DNA of 64,000 nucleotides. Source: Cardinalis cardinalis (Eukaryota > Chordata > Aves > Passeriformes > Cardinalidae). Position 1 is the first letter of the stretch. Every line of letters begins with the position of its first letter. The DNA is taken from contig JACDOX010000016.1 in NCBI GenBank assembly GCA_014549065.1, positions 8,399,933 through 8,463,932 of the forward strand, read 5' to 3'. A program made the position numbers and the translations under genes. This document shows positions 22,406 to 35,100 of this stretch, one piece after another. The notes under the pieces were generated by a model that was not told the origin of the DNA, did no database searches, and was given only the letters and a program-made list of their open reading frames with translations.

Positions 22406-23869
22406 CTTAAAAGAAAGTCACATTGTTGAGCAGAACATGAAGTTACTTTTCATTCAGTATTTTCAACACAGAATATCAACTCAGTTGGCCACATTAAGCC
22501 ATGTGTATATTCTAAATCCATGCTCATCTGGGGTAGGACATATATCAACAGACACAGGGGCAACTGGTTCTACTCACAACTGCTTCAGGGGGTGAAAAGA
22601 ATCACAACATTAATAAGGCAAATTACCAAATGCAAGTGAAGTACAGAATTTGTGCAGAATGGACAGTGACCCATGAAAATCCATGTCATTTTGACAAAAC
22701 TTTTGCAGCTCAGGATTCCTCCCCTGCCTCTAAAGCTTAAATGTTAACAACTCTGCCATTTGTGTCTCACCTGGATTATGCATTTATTATGGAGCACACT
22801 CTTAGGCAAGACATTTAATTTTAAATGTTACATGCTACTGCTATTTACAACAAGTACTCTTTCTTAAACATAAGGTGCCTCTTTCACATAAATAGTCTCC
22901 CTGCCCTTCCCAATAAATCCCCGACCCTGGCATTATGTGACAGCACATTTGGTTACACAGCAATGTGTTTGAAGGTGCTGCCAAAATTACTAGTTGTACT
23001 AGGATCTCACAGATCCTCTTAAGTTATGACCACTGAAGCATCAGAGACAGACACAAAGGTTTCACAAAAAATCTGCAAGGTTTCTTGTCTGAGGAACTGA
23101 GAGAGGTTCCTGAATAATACAGCAAGGGGCGTAGCTCATGTACCAGTGTGCAATCAGACTGAGTGTGGGGAAAGGTGAGACGTCAGCAAGGCAAGATTAA
23201 ACACATAACACAGAACAATGTGTTTTGAAATTATACCCTTCTCTGCTATCTTCCTGTGTTATAATTTACACCTGCAGGGGCCTCTGAATTCAGGTCCTCA
23301 GCCCTTATCTCCTGCAGAGTCTCTGCTTCGGGTTTGAAAGACATTTACAACTCCTCCACTGTGAAGTCCCAGAACGTCCAGCCAGCCGGGGAGGGAGAGA
23401 TGTCTTTCCAACATCACACACTCTCCACTCCCACCAGCGTAATGCCTAAAGTTTTCTGTAAAACCTCAATAAGCCCATCTCTAGAAAAGGGAAAAACCTT
23501 TAGAAAACCTCAATAAGCCCATCTCTGTTATCGCCAAAACATCTCCCACCCAATAACGTTTAAGAGCAGACCATCTACTTGGCTTTTTGGGGTTTTTTTA
23601 AGCATGGCAGATCACATACAAAAAACCAATCCTAACCCTGCTCTAATACCTACTGATACCAGAGGAGTGAGTTTTCCTAAATTTCGAAGGATTTGGGAGA
23701 AGGCCCCGCAATAGCGTCTGCTCTGGTAGAGAGCAGCAGCCCTGTGCTAGGAAAGCTGCAAGTTCAACTCTGTACTGTGCTGCATCAGGTCATTTTTGCA
23801 GAGAGCAACAGCTGGGAGCACATGTCCTGTCCATGNCTGTCAGCAGTATTGTATCAGATGTCCAAATAC
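22406..23869 (-). other. MBNL3: Intron between exons 3 and 4
   Basis: About 1.5 kb of non-coding sequence. A 23-25 bp direct repeat (AAACCTCAATAAGCCCATCT at 23461 and 23505, period 44) is the only structure seen. Confidence 0.8.
23461..23527 (+). repeat. Short direct repeat, period 44
   Basis: AAACCTCAATAAGCCCATCT plus CT is present at 23461 and again at 23505, separated by an A-rich spacer that partly repeats as well. A recent local duplication in an intron. Confidence 0.8.
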
Positions 23870-24070
23870 CTCCAGTTTATCCGTACGCATCAGTTTCTGC
23901 CCAGCAGAGCCTCCCGGTACTGTAACAGTAGGATTTCCAGAAACCAGGACAGGAGTATTTGGTAAAAGCTCTGCAGGAACTAAGCCCATCCCAGGAGAAA
24001 CATGACTCAGGTAGGGACTAAAAGCCATTGTGGGGCTTGTTGCAAGCGATGGAGTCACAGGAAACGTTGT
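23870..24070 (-). CDS. MBNL3: MBNL3 coding exon 3 (linker between zinc-finger pairs)
   Basis: This exon encodes 67 residues of the linker between the two tandem zinc-finger modules: TTFPVTPSLATSPTMAFSPY, then SHVSPGMGLVPAELLPNTPV, then a Gly/Pro/Val-rich stretch, ending KLMRTDKLE. This is the best paralogue discriminator in the window: PGMGLVPAEL-PNTPVL is the MBNL3 form, whereas MBNL2 has GVGLVPTEILPTTPV and MBNL1 has PSLVPAEILPTAPM. The acceptor is TACGCAG/ACA and the donor GAG/GTATTT, a weak donor lacking the usual G at +5. The length of 201 nt keeps phase 0. The linker is proline-rich and is known in the family to assist splicing activity. Confidence 0.95.
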
Positions 24071-27000
24071 CTGCGTACAGAAAGAAGAAAAACAAAGTAT
24101 TAGTTAAAAAGCTCTGTCTTGGATTTCCCATCAAAGCCTTGCATCACACTTCAATCCTTTTAGACAATTTGATTAGTCACATCAAAATGCTGTGCTCTCC
24201 AATCTATTCATTTATTGCCATTTATTTGCCATCCATTCGCTTCTCCTGACTCACAGATTTGTGACTCATCCTGAATACAAGGCATCTTTATTTGTCAGAT
24301 CAAAGCATATTGATGATCTTTATAGTTTAATGACACAATTAAGGATTTCATGCCAGCAATTAGGGCAGGCCCAAATTAAACAGACTTCTCATTCCCAAAT
24401 ACACATCTCAGCTTCCTTATGCCTACACCGCAATGCTGTAGAGAGACTTCAAGGTAAACTGCAGCTTCAGGACCTGGAAGCAGGTAATCCCATTAGCTGC
24501 ACTGCTGCATCCACCAACAGCCTGCCCTGAGCTCCACGTCAGCATGGCCAGTGGGCCTCAGGTCAGACCAAAGGCACCCTTCAGTCAGGTGAGGTATCTC
24601 TGCTGCAGTACACTCGGCTGGTCAGGCATCCTGCATATCTGGAGTTGGTTTCAGAGTGCCAACAGAGTCCAGGCAAAAAACATTTTGGAGAAGGATCTAA
24701 GCCTATGCCCCATGTGAATGGCAGCAAGAGGACACCAAATTCATTAATGTCACAACAGGATTATGTCACAACAGATGAGATGGCTCAGGTGGACTAGTGT
24801 GAGGTCCAAAACCCCACCTGTGCTACAAGGAGCNATATTCTCTTTGGGACAGAACAACAGACCAGAAAGATCTCAACCACTTCAGGTCCCTGTACTGTGT
24901 TAGGCAGGTCCTCTGAGTGCAGCAGAGCTTCAGTGCTGGAGGCCAGAAGCACTTCCCTGACCTGATGTGATCCAGCAGCGCTCATGTGGAAAAGGAGCTG
25001 CTGTGCTGGCAGGCAGGTGAGCACAAGGCTCCTAAGCAGATGCTCAGTTTAAAGTCTGGGACTAGCCCCTGTAGCCAGGGAGTNTGTGAGGTTTTAAAGC
25101 ACCAGATCCAAAGTATTCTTGGGAATGAAATCAATTCCAGCTTGATGAAAATCACCTGACCTCACTGAAGATGACAGCATGCATGGCAGCACTCCTGTTC
25201 CTGTAGCAGGGGCTCGAGCACCCCCCAGGGAATGCAGCCTGAAATCAGAACCATTTTTATTTTCCCTCCTGTCACCTGCTCCACTGTGAACTCCAGGTTC
25301 CAGTTAAAGCTACTTATATTGGCAGGTGTCTATGACACCATCCTTGGAAGCTACAGCCTCTATTTGGCAATAAATACAAGTGTGCTTACACAATTGCCTG
25401 GGGCAGTTTTTTGGCCACACACATCATTCCCTCCTTTCTTTTGTTTTGGTACTTCTAGTCCTGTAAACTTCTAAAAGAAGCCACATATGGACAGTGTGTT
25501 CCTCAACAGCACCTTCATCCTGGTACTTCCATACTTTGCTTGTTGCAATGTGGAAGAAGTTAACCCACAGTAACACCAGCCAACTGTCCTAGCCNAGCTT
25601 TAGCTCAACAATGCCCCTTCCTAAGGTCAGTGACAGCAAGCAGCTCCCCAGCCAATGGGAGAGGGAATAATTGACAGAATATATCCCATTTTCTCCTCCT
25701 CAGTGAGGAGAGACAGCTTCCTGCATCAATGGTGCTGGATGCTTTAAGTGTAGCAGAATCAAATAATTCTTCTTCTGGGAGGGATTTCCAATTTTCCTTC
25801 TTGTGAGCCTTAGTCAANCACTGCTTCAGCTGTTGGGAGACTTCAGCCACTAAAGCCAGAGATCCCCCAATCCACAGCTCTTTATTAAATAATTTTCTTC
25901 TCTCTTTCAATTCTCTGGTGGCTCCCAGATATTTTACATCTTTTGCTGCTAAAAAGGCTCTTTAGGATTTTCAAATCTGTGACTCCCTGAACACTTNAGT
26001 GAGAAAGCAGCATCCATTAGTCTGTTTTCTTTTGTGCAAGTACCAGTAATTACAGTGGTATCTGCTGAACTTCCATCACCATTTGCACCATAAATGCTGT
26101 TTTAAGGAGCTTCTCCTGCCTGGCCAGTNTGCACAGGTTATAGTGGGGCCTGACATGCTGTCAGCATTTGTTTTACATACCCATAGTAACCTAAACCTTG
26201 CAGCACACGTGGCTTGCACAAATGTGTGGGCAAACCTACCCTATGTTTTTCAGCAGAGCAGAAGTATCCTGACTGAGCAGGTGTGGCACAAACACTGCTC
26301 CAAAATGCCAGGAGATTCTTTAAAACAAGCTTCTCCTGCTTGGCTGGGTTCAAACACAGCCATCAGCCAGGCCAAGGACCTTGCTGGCTTCTGAGACAAA
26401 GGGAAGATGCTCTCCCATTGCTGAAGGAAGGATTTGTGCAGACTGGGGGCTTGCAACACCTCACACTGAGTGAATTCCCCTGAAGCATTCACTAAGAGAT
26501 GGTATACCAGCCNCTTCACCAAAGCTGCTACAAAGGTGGAAGCAGGACTTGCTCCCTGAAACACAATCCCCAACTCCCTCAGAAGCAGTTCCCTCTTCTC
26601 ACTGGGAGCAATCAGCAAGGGCTAATGGATCCAAACTCAAGCTGAAGTGAGTGGAGGAAAGATGTGCATGAGGAACAACTGAGTAGTACAATAATCCACT
26701 TGCGATCCTGAAGACCCACAGAGGGATGCTCGTAGGAGCAGGAGGAGTTTTTATTGCTGCTGCTGTTTGTTCACCCCTTTCTGTGCCCTGACATCTGCTG
26801 CTGCCTTCCCAAGGTTTCCCAAGGCTCCTTCTGCCTGCCTGCACTGAGTGCCTGCTTCCCTGATGGGAAGTGCCAGTTGTGCTCCACACCCTGCCCGCAG
26901 GCTGGGGCTGCCGCTCGCAGCCAAGCGGGGGCACAGCCAGGGAACAAGCAGACCTCACTCAACAAATTAAACCTACAAGAGCTGGGGTTTTAAGTCTGAA

Positions 27001-30000
27001 GTGTGTGAGGCACTCTGAGAACTGTGCCTTTGTGAGCTGGCACCAGGGAGTTCTGTATTTATTGTGGCTGATGAGGGGAAAAGATGGGCTGTGCTCACTG
27101 CCAGACCCGGCTGCCTGTCTTGGATTGGGAAATCCAGTCTGGCTCATGCATCAGTACCAGTAATAGGGATGCTGCCAGCCAATACTTCCCTCTACGTCTG
27201 TGCAGGTCCCCCATGTCCTCAGGGAATGTGANCAAATTTCCTCCTTGCAGCCAGAACCCAAATGTAATTTTTACTCCAAACAGCACTGCCCTCCTCAACG
27301 TGCCTCCTGTCCACCTCCTGTGACAGCTTTTGGCTGGGATACAGTAAATTTTCTCCACAGTAGCTGGTATAGGGCTGTGGTTTGGATTTGTACTGGAAAC
27401 AGTGTAGATAATTCAGNGATGCTTTTGCTGTTTCTGAGCAGTGCTTACATAGGGTCAAGGGTTTTTCTGCCTCTCACCCCAGCCAACCAGCAAGGTGACT
27501 ATGGGGGCAGCACAAGGAGTTGAGAGGGGACAGAGGACAGCTGACCCCAACCAACCCAAGGGATATCCCAGACCAAATGGCATCATGTTCCTGATATAAA
27601 GGTGTGGGAGGAAGAGGAAGGGAGGGACAGGAGACNTGACAGAGCAATGTTACAGCTGTACACTAAAAACCATATTCTCAACTTAATTGATGGTGTGCTC
27701 TAGGGCAAAACAGAGGGATTCAAAGTATCAGCACTTACTCCTGCTGCCCCCCTTCAAGCTCTTGCTAATTCAGGAAATAAAAAGACAGGTTTGCTAATTC
27801 CTTGCAAATTAGCTTTTACAAATCATAGCATAGAGACACTACTAGTAACTCCTGTGCTGAGGGAAACAGGTTACAGTGCAGCAGCAAAGGGTTCAGGCTG
27901 GTAGCAGCCCACAAGACTGGTTTACTGAGTATTAAAATGCTTGTAAGAATAGTAATAATTTTAAAAAGCTGAAAGGGCTGTTGTGAGAACACATCTCAGG
28001 GGGAGGGCTGCCAAGGACTTGGACAGCTCTGAGCTCCTCACAGACCTCAAGCATGGAAACTGTTGGGTTGAAGGTGTGAGCAGAGAGAAGGAACTATCCC
28101 AGGGAGGGGCATTTGTCACCACTGNTGACAGCAGAACCTGGAACAGCTGATTCTGTTAACAATCTAGAAGTTGCATTCGATTTGGCTAGCAGAAATTGTG
28201 CTAAAGCTAGAGAAGAAACACAGAGTGGGTGTGAAGAGGAAGGCAGAAGAGCGGTTGGTGTTTTGTCAAACACAAGCACTGTCTCAGCCAGGAAGTGTTG
28301 ATTCTGAGTTACCTCAGACCCTAAAAAAGGGAAAGCCTGAAAATGAGAGGCCCACTGTAAATACAGAGGTGTTGCTAGCCTGAAGGAGGGGAGACAGGTC
28401 ACTGCTAAGCAGCTATATATGGAAAGCACACAAAAAACAATGGCAGCTTACAGTCTGGTGTTAGAAACTGAAGATAAAGATCTCATACTGACAAGATTGA
28501 AAACCTTGATATTAAAAACATACTTGATGCTGTCAGAAAACCCAAAAATTTGCCTTCGCCCCAGTGTAACTTCATGGGGNTGGCTGGCTGCAAAACCACC
28601 CTCCAACAGGAAGGCTAAGCATGTGGAGTGAATCCAATGGGCCAAAGCATCCAGCTACCTACCACCACAGATGCTCATTTCCCCAACCAGACTGCAAAGA
28701 CACACTCCTAGCTCAAAGCATATCTCATTTGTGGGCTGCTGTAGTGTAAAAGACAGGTGTTAACACCCCACAGCACTGTCTCTTGGCAGATACCAGCTCC
28801 TGGGTGGGCCAGGATACCTGCATTTATTCATTCCTAGCATGTCTTTGACTAGAGGCTGAGATATAAATCAGGTTTTTGCTGCATAGAAAAAACGCCTGTG
28901 CAAAGTATCTGTTTAAATCAGCTCCAGCACTTGCTCCAAGCATCACTGGCCAAGCAAGTTGCTCACCCTCTGCTTTAACCCCTCCATCAGCACCAAGGAG
29001 TGGCAGCAGGATCCTGTGGCCCCAGGAGGGGACAAAGGGTTGGGTTAAAGTCTGGGCTGTCTTCAGGGACATGGGTGACTCAGAACTATCAAAACTGTCC
29101 TGTCTACAAAGACCTTGGCATGAAGGAAAGACAAAGAGCTGGAAAACAAAGAGAGGAAACAACTTCCCTAGGCAGCAGCAGAGGCAGCTGCAGGGCAGGA
29201 GGGGTGGCAGGTGTGTCACCACTGTCATGCTCCATCAACGGCTTGTTCAGGCACTGGGCAAACCAGTGCCCTGCTCCACCATGTCACTTGGACCCTGGGC
29301 TGAAGCACCTCCATGGTCAGCTCCAAAAGTCTGCCCCACACTGCTGCAAAGGGATAAAGCAGGATGGAGAAGGTGGGCACTAGGCCCAAGGTGCAGCACT
29401 GGCACACACAGGACACAAAGTGACCATATCTGAGAAACCAGACATAACATTGACCAAAGCAGCTCTTCCTATCAATGCCAGAGCCCACTTCATAGACAGA
29501 CCATTTCAGGAAGCCTGGTGAAAAGCTCCTCTGTCAAGTGCTGGTTTGGTTTGGTGAGGGTTTTTTGGTGGTGGTTTTTTTTTTAACTCAGTAGCTTTTC
29601 TGGTGAAACTGCACTTTAAAATGTCTAAGCATTCAGCTGCTGTTTGGAGCCATTAAGTGTGCTGTTTCAAATCTCATCTCTGGCAAGCATCCCAATTAAG
29701 CAGCCATCCTGTTGATCAGCTTTCTGATCACATGGGATTTGTTCTGCTGCTGCATCAGATACAATACCTTCTGCTTTGACGAATTTCATGTGTACCCAGA
29801 AGGAGGCCCCACCCTTCTCATTTAGAGAGAAAAAAAATTCTCAAAGCCAGATTCCACTGACAGCATCTTCNGGAATTCAAAGGCAGTTGAAAGAGCAATC
29901 TCTTGTCTGTCCTGAAATTGGTGTGGAGCAAGTTGGGCAGCAGGAATCAGACCAAGAGCTTGTTTAGTCTGAGTAAAGTGTGGGAAAGAACGAAGGGAGC

Positions 30001-31841
30001 AGTCACGGCAGAACAAATTTTTATTTTTCTTCTTTGCCCATGTCTCCCTCATGGCACAATTTAGAAACCAGGGGCCTTTCTCATCAGATAAGGTTACTTC
30101 TGAAATGAGAGCACTAACTAGACAAACCAANATATTCAGTCTCAGAGGCAATTCAAAAGACAGGCGTAAAATTCAGGAGCATACTGGACCTGCAAGATTG
30201 CAAAGTGGGAAGATGGGAACTTTCCAAAAAGGAAATCCCAAAGATGCTTTGAATAGCCAGCCAAAGAACATCCACTGTGAATTCCTCACAGAATAGGAAG
30301 GGCTTGCTTTTGGTACAGGGCTTGGAAACCAATGTGTCATTAATTTGTTGGAATTTGGGATTCCTTCTGATTTGGACATACTTTCAAGCCCCACAAAAAC
30401 NAGGTGCAAGACTACAGCAGATAAGAGCCTAAGGTANAGCACAANTAAAGACCCATTCTGNGGCCAATTTTCTCTTCTGTCTCAANTTTCCATCTTTAAA
30501 ATGGGAAGAATAAACAGCATTTTCTTAGCTTACAGGGCAAGATAAAGCTACTAGCAGACACACAACATGATCAGAGTGATGGCAAGCATGGAAAACCCTC
30601 CAAAACACAGGAGGAATATGCCAGACTGAGGAAATAGCCCAGTCTGGTGGCAGATCACCATCATGAAAGGACACTGACCAGCTATCCCTGCTGAAACNGG
30701 AAACCTCCATCACAAGCTCTTACACCAAACACCACAACAGCCTCCAATGAGGAGGAATCCTTCACTGTTCTCTGGTGAGAATAAACCAGAAACACCTGAG
30801 CTTTCCAGCTGGGGTGACAGATGCTGTGTCCCACATGGGCAGAGAGGCCAGGCACTGTAGGTGGGACACCAGGAGGCCAAGTTCAGGCTGGTTCACAGAC
30901 TTGACACCTTCAGGCTGGAAGAGCTTGCCCAAAGGATCTGGCCAGNCCTTCATAGGCATAGCACAAGGAGCCTCACCCAGCTACAGCACACTAAGCGCAC
31001 ACTGCCCCAGGAAAGACACTCAGTCCCAACTTCAAACTGAGAACTCCTAATTAACTCTCAGTGCAGCTTATTCACATCAGCATTGAAGAGCTACTTCAAG
31101 ACCTCTGACAGCTCTTAAAATAGACATTGTGACAGACTAAAACTCAGCTGACAAGTGTCATCCCCTCCCAGATACACCAATCAGAAGAAACAAGCCATCC
31201 TCTCCCTGGCGTAACAGGGTTCTCCAGCCTGAAACCTGTTTTAACTGACAGGCAAAAGCAGGGACAGGCAGTGAAGGTTTCTCTGAACTACCTGCTCTGC
31301 AAACATCTATCTGCCACAGGCTTCCCTTCTTACCTGAAAAGAAGCAAATCCTTCCTGCTCTAACTCTAAATCAGCAGTACTGTGAGAAACAAGTGACAGG
31401 GCTGTGACATTAGTACCACTCTCTGCTGGGACAATTGCAGGGAAATGGTCTCACTTCCAGACATTAAAAAGGATTAAAGTCTACGTAGGATTCGTCTTCC
31501 CCAGTTTTAGTCCAANAGTGCCACACAGCTAGTCCAAGGGAGTCAGCATCATCTCAGTGCAAAACAACCATCCAAAACAGATCCACTGGAATTGAACCAC
31601 TCAGAACTCCTGGGATGTACATCAATCAGCTGGTCAAAAAGCACCTGGTGGTAAGACCCTTCCACTTGAAGCCCTGAATCTCACAGTTCCTCAGTTATCA
31701 GAGGAAAAGAGAGGCATAGCTTTCAAGGAGATGCAAAGGTAGCATCAGACACCCCTCTGGAAGATTCTGCTCAGTTCTGTGTAGCAGAGATAATGGCCTG
31801 AGTTCAGGCACAGGGCTGGGGCCTCTGTGAACAAACAGGGA
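24071..31841 (-). other. MBNL3: Intron between exons 2 and 3
   Basis: About 7.8 kb up to the 38-bp repeat. Read on both strands, it shows many short chance frames and no recognisable protein, RNA gene or clear mobile element. Confidence 0.75.
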
Positions 31842-32012
31842 GGGACAGGGAGCAGTGTGAGCCTGATGGGCCAGNNNNNNNNNNNNNNNNNNNNNNNNNN
31901 NNNNNNNNNNNNNNNNNNNNNNNNNNNNNNNNNNNNNNNNNNNNGAGCAGGGCTGTAACTCACAATTGGCTGTAGGGACAGGGAGCAGGGCTGTAACTCA
32001 CAATTGGCTGTA
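31842..32012 (-). repeat. 38-bp tandem repeat carrying the exon 2 splice donor
   Basis: On the plus strand the unit begins GAGCAGGGCTGTAACTCACA and runs 38 bp. One full copy occupies 31945-31982, and a second copy occupies 31983-32013, where it passes into exon 2. The junction motif GGACAGGGAGCAG of the unit recurs at 31843-31855, on the far side of the 70-N gap, so the array probably continues through the gap. Both copies contain the minus-strand sequence CTACAGCCAATT/GTGAGT, the end of exon 2 with its donor. The copy adjoining the exon is the in-frame one. Confidence 0.85.
31875..31944. other. Assembly gap (70 N)
   Basis: Run of unknown bases immediately downstream of exon 2. It is bordered on both sides by pieces of the 38-bp repeat, so a collapsed or unresolved tandem array is the likely cause. 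Confidence 0.98.
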
Positions 32013-32166
32013 GCTGTGCGCCCGGGAGCATGAACTGCATCTGCTGAGCAAACATGGCTGCGGCCGTCTTCTGCTGGATCAGGTTGTTGCGTCCATTTAT
32101 TTCAAGTTGTGTTTTTAAATGTGGGGGAGGGTGGAGATATTTGCAGTTCTCTCGGGTACACCGGCC
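32002..32166 (-). CDS. MBNL3: MBNL3 coding exon 2 (zinc finger 2)
   Basis: This exon encodes 55 residues: GRCTRENCKYLHPPPHLK opens it, LEINGRNNLIQQKTAAAMFA follows, and it closes with PGAQLQPI. It completes zinc finger 2 (C-X7-C-X4-C-X3-H, with C from exon 1, then C, C and H here). The acceptor is TTTTTTAG/GGC and the donor ATT/GTGAGT; the length of 165 nt keeps phase 0. The QQKTAAAMFAQQMQ segment matches MBNL3, whereas MBNL1 has QQKNMAMLAQQMQ. The donor and the last 12 coding bases (CTACAGCCAATT) are duplicated 38 bp further downstream in a tandem repeat. The ten residues before the junction differ from what I recall for mammalian MBNL3 and look lineage-specific. Confidence 0.95.
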
Positions 32167-35100
32167 CTAAAAAACATAATGGAACAACATTTCAGTGAAT
32201 GTAACACCCAGGGCAGCCAGAGAAATTTAATTAAGGATTGTTTGGGTTACTGGAACAACACAATCATCAAGGCGGAGGCGGCTTGGTAGCTACTGTGCCT
32301 CTTCTGTGATTTTTCTATAGTAGGTGAAGAGAAGAGCAACATGACTTCTCCAGCAGTAACACTGACTGAATACTATCAAGCTAAACCAAAAAGTCANGCT
32401 TCCTGATGTTAAAATGATTGTTGTAAGAAAACACCCCAAACAATCTAACACAAACACCAAGACTTTCAGAAACTAGTGGCAACAGTTCCAGAAACAACAA
32501 AAATTCCCTGTTTCCTTGCGTGGGTTGCTTTTCCCCTCCTTCCCAACACCAGACCACTTAATTGGCCCTGACAACCAGACAGAAGAAACAAAACTGTCTC
32601 TACCACTTCCCCAGCTGCACTGGATAAAACTTTAAGAGGACAGCTCTGTAAGGCTGATCTGATCCACAACATGCAGGTACCCCAAGATGCTGAGAACTGG
32701 CAGTCACAGGAGGAAGAACTGAAATTATTTTCCCCCTTCATGCTTTCACTTATCAAAAGTGATGTGCGTTGCATCACTGACTCCTTCCCCCTGCAATAAA
32801 CATAAGCACTAGCCATGCCAGTGGCTCCTAAAAGGCAAGAGATCACTGATGTTATCCCTGCAAATCAACTGAGATCATCACTTCAAAAACATGTATAAAC
32901 TGTCTTACTTTAATAGTGTTTGCAAGTAGACATAAGAAGATAAATATCACTAAATAAGAAAGTTAGTAACAAATGTCATTAAGATGAAACAGTTCTTGAA
33001 AAATAAGGTTTCCTCTCTCCTCCCCTTTCTTTTTGAACTTCTTCCTCAAGAAACAAGAGGCATACAGAAAACATGAAATACTTAATATAACTTTATACAA
33101 AAATTGTGACTTTTTTGAGGAACAAATTCTTTTGAGCTATTCAAAGCTTATTATAATAAGGCCAGACCTGGAGGCCACAGAGCAGTTCCATGACAGATAA
33201 TTAATAACAGCTCCTGTAGCCAGCAAAGGCACAGGACCATCCATTACCCAGCCTATCCCAGGCACAGTCACCAAGGGCTGGACACAGAGTTCTCAGTCTC
33301 AGTGTAATTAAATTTGCTTTCCAAAAGGGGCACATCAGATGACCCCATGTACCTGCCCCTGTCAGCAGGATCACGTGCAGCAGAGCTGTAACCTCATAAC
33401 CAGGTCCACAAGGATATCACTGTTACACACCACTCACCCAAGGCTCATGTGGGAGCCTCCTGGGATCAGCCCCTGATGCATCCAGGATACTCCCCTGGGG
33501 GNTCTTTAAGGCTTTTGCAAACATACAGGTGAAATCACCGGACAGTCCAAGTACCACTGCAAAAAGCCAACACCATGACCCACTGCAGGGGCTGGTTTTG
33601 AATCCCCAGCCAGGCTCCCCAGCATGCCAGGCTGCTGCANTTCCCAAGCTTTACTCTGCCTCCCTTCCTGGTGGGGATAACAGCTTCACTTGAGAGAGGG
33701 CTGCAGAGCTCGACTGCAGCTTAAAAGGGGCTGTTCGACANGTGTCATGGGAACAGGCTCCTCTCTTATCTGCTCCAAGGAGATCAGAGTTAAACAAAAG
33801 GCAAATAATTAAATGCAAGAAGTGATGGGCTAAAGCCAGCGGGACAGTAAAAAATACTTCCATACTTTAGCAGCCTGGCTNGGTGGAATGAAACTCTGCC
33901 CTGCTCCTGAAAGAGCCCAGTGGCTCCCAACAACCCAACTCAAAAGGAAAGAGGCTTTTTAATGCTATTGTNTTGGCTTCTCAGCAATCCAACAGCCCCA
34001 GATCCCCAGCAGTGAGTTAATTGCTCACAGGCCCTGAGGACACGAATCTTCATCACCAGACACTTTCTCACATCTGTGTAAAGTGAGGGCAAAATGGCAC
34101 CACTGCAGCTGGCTTGTGCTCAGACACCGAGCGCCACTACAAAGGAAATAACTGCATTAATCTGCAAGGATAACACCGGGCAGGTTTGGGTCATCCTTCT
34201 CATGCTGCACAGGATCAGGCCTCTCTACAGCCTTTCCCATCACCTGGACCCAGCAGAAGTCCAGGGTTCAGCCTCAGAGCATATCTGCAGTGTCCCACCT
34301 CCACAGCTCCTGCAGGGCTGCTGCTGACCAGGAGCAGACCCCACAGAACCACAGGCTGCCCACGGCCAGGCAGCAGCTCCAGCCTCAGAAATTCCTCCTG
34401 ACTGTAACTTGGCACAAGTGCTTTGGATTGGGGAAACACTTATTTCTACCAAATTTGGAATAAATCTGTGTAGATGTTTCTACACTGCAGGAATGGAGAA
34501 GATGAAAAAAAGAACTACTATTTTTTGTAAACAATACTTACACANTTGACTTCAACTTGAGAAGGACTCTGCTATTTCAACTGAAATTGTGAATATCATT
34601 GATACCAGCAACCCCAGCTTGGTGTGAAGCTTTGTTCTATTTTTTTTCCCTCAAAGCAGTTTGTTTAATTCCAACAGGGGGTTCTACAAACAGAATATTT
34701 TTACTACCAATTAAAAAACCACCATACAGCACGAGGCGTTGGTCTTGCAGACAGAGTCTGTAAGCTGAAACCAGTGCCCACAGAGTGCTACTGGCTTCAA
34801 GGACATGTATTTGTAAGAAACAGAGCTGTGCAGGTGCTGCTGCAGAGCAANGGCTGTGAAACGCTGTCAGTCAGGCCTTTGAGGGCTCAGAAAGACTAAA
34901 CGAATCACTGCTATACTCAGATTCAAACCCATGCCTTTGGTCTAACTCCTCCCCACCAACATTTTGATCCTGAGCACCATCAACCACAGTGTTTCACTGG
35001 GGCATACTGAAAGCCACAGCTGCGTTGAGCTCCCCTCTACAGCACCACAGTAAGTTCATCATCTCTCAGACAATGAAGTTTAGGAAGTGGTGATGGGACA

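Noticed and set aside
31945..32012. Direct repeats next to exon 2 as a CRISPR-like array
   Set aside because: The genome is a vertebrate nuclear one; the copies are contiguous without unique spacers, and the unit overlaps an exon-intron junction.
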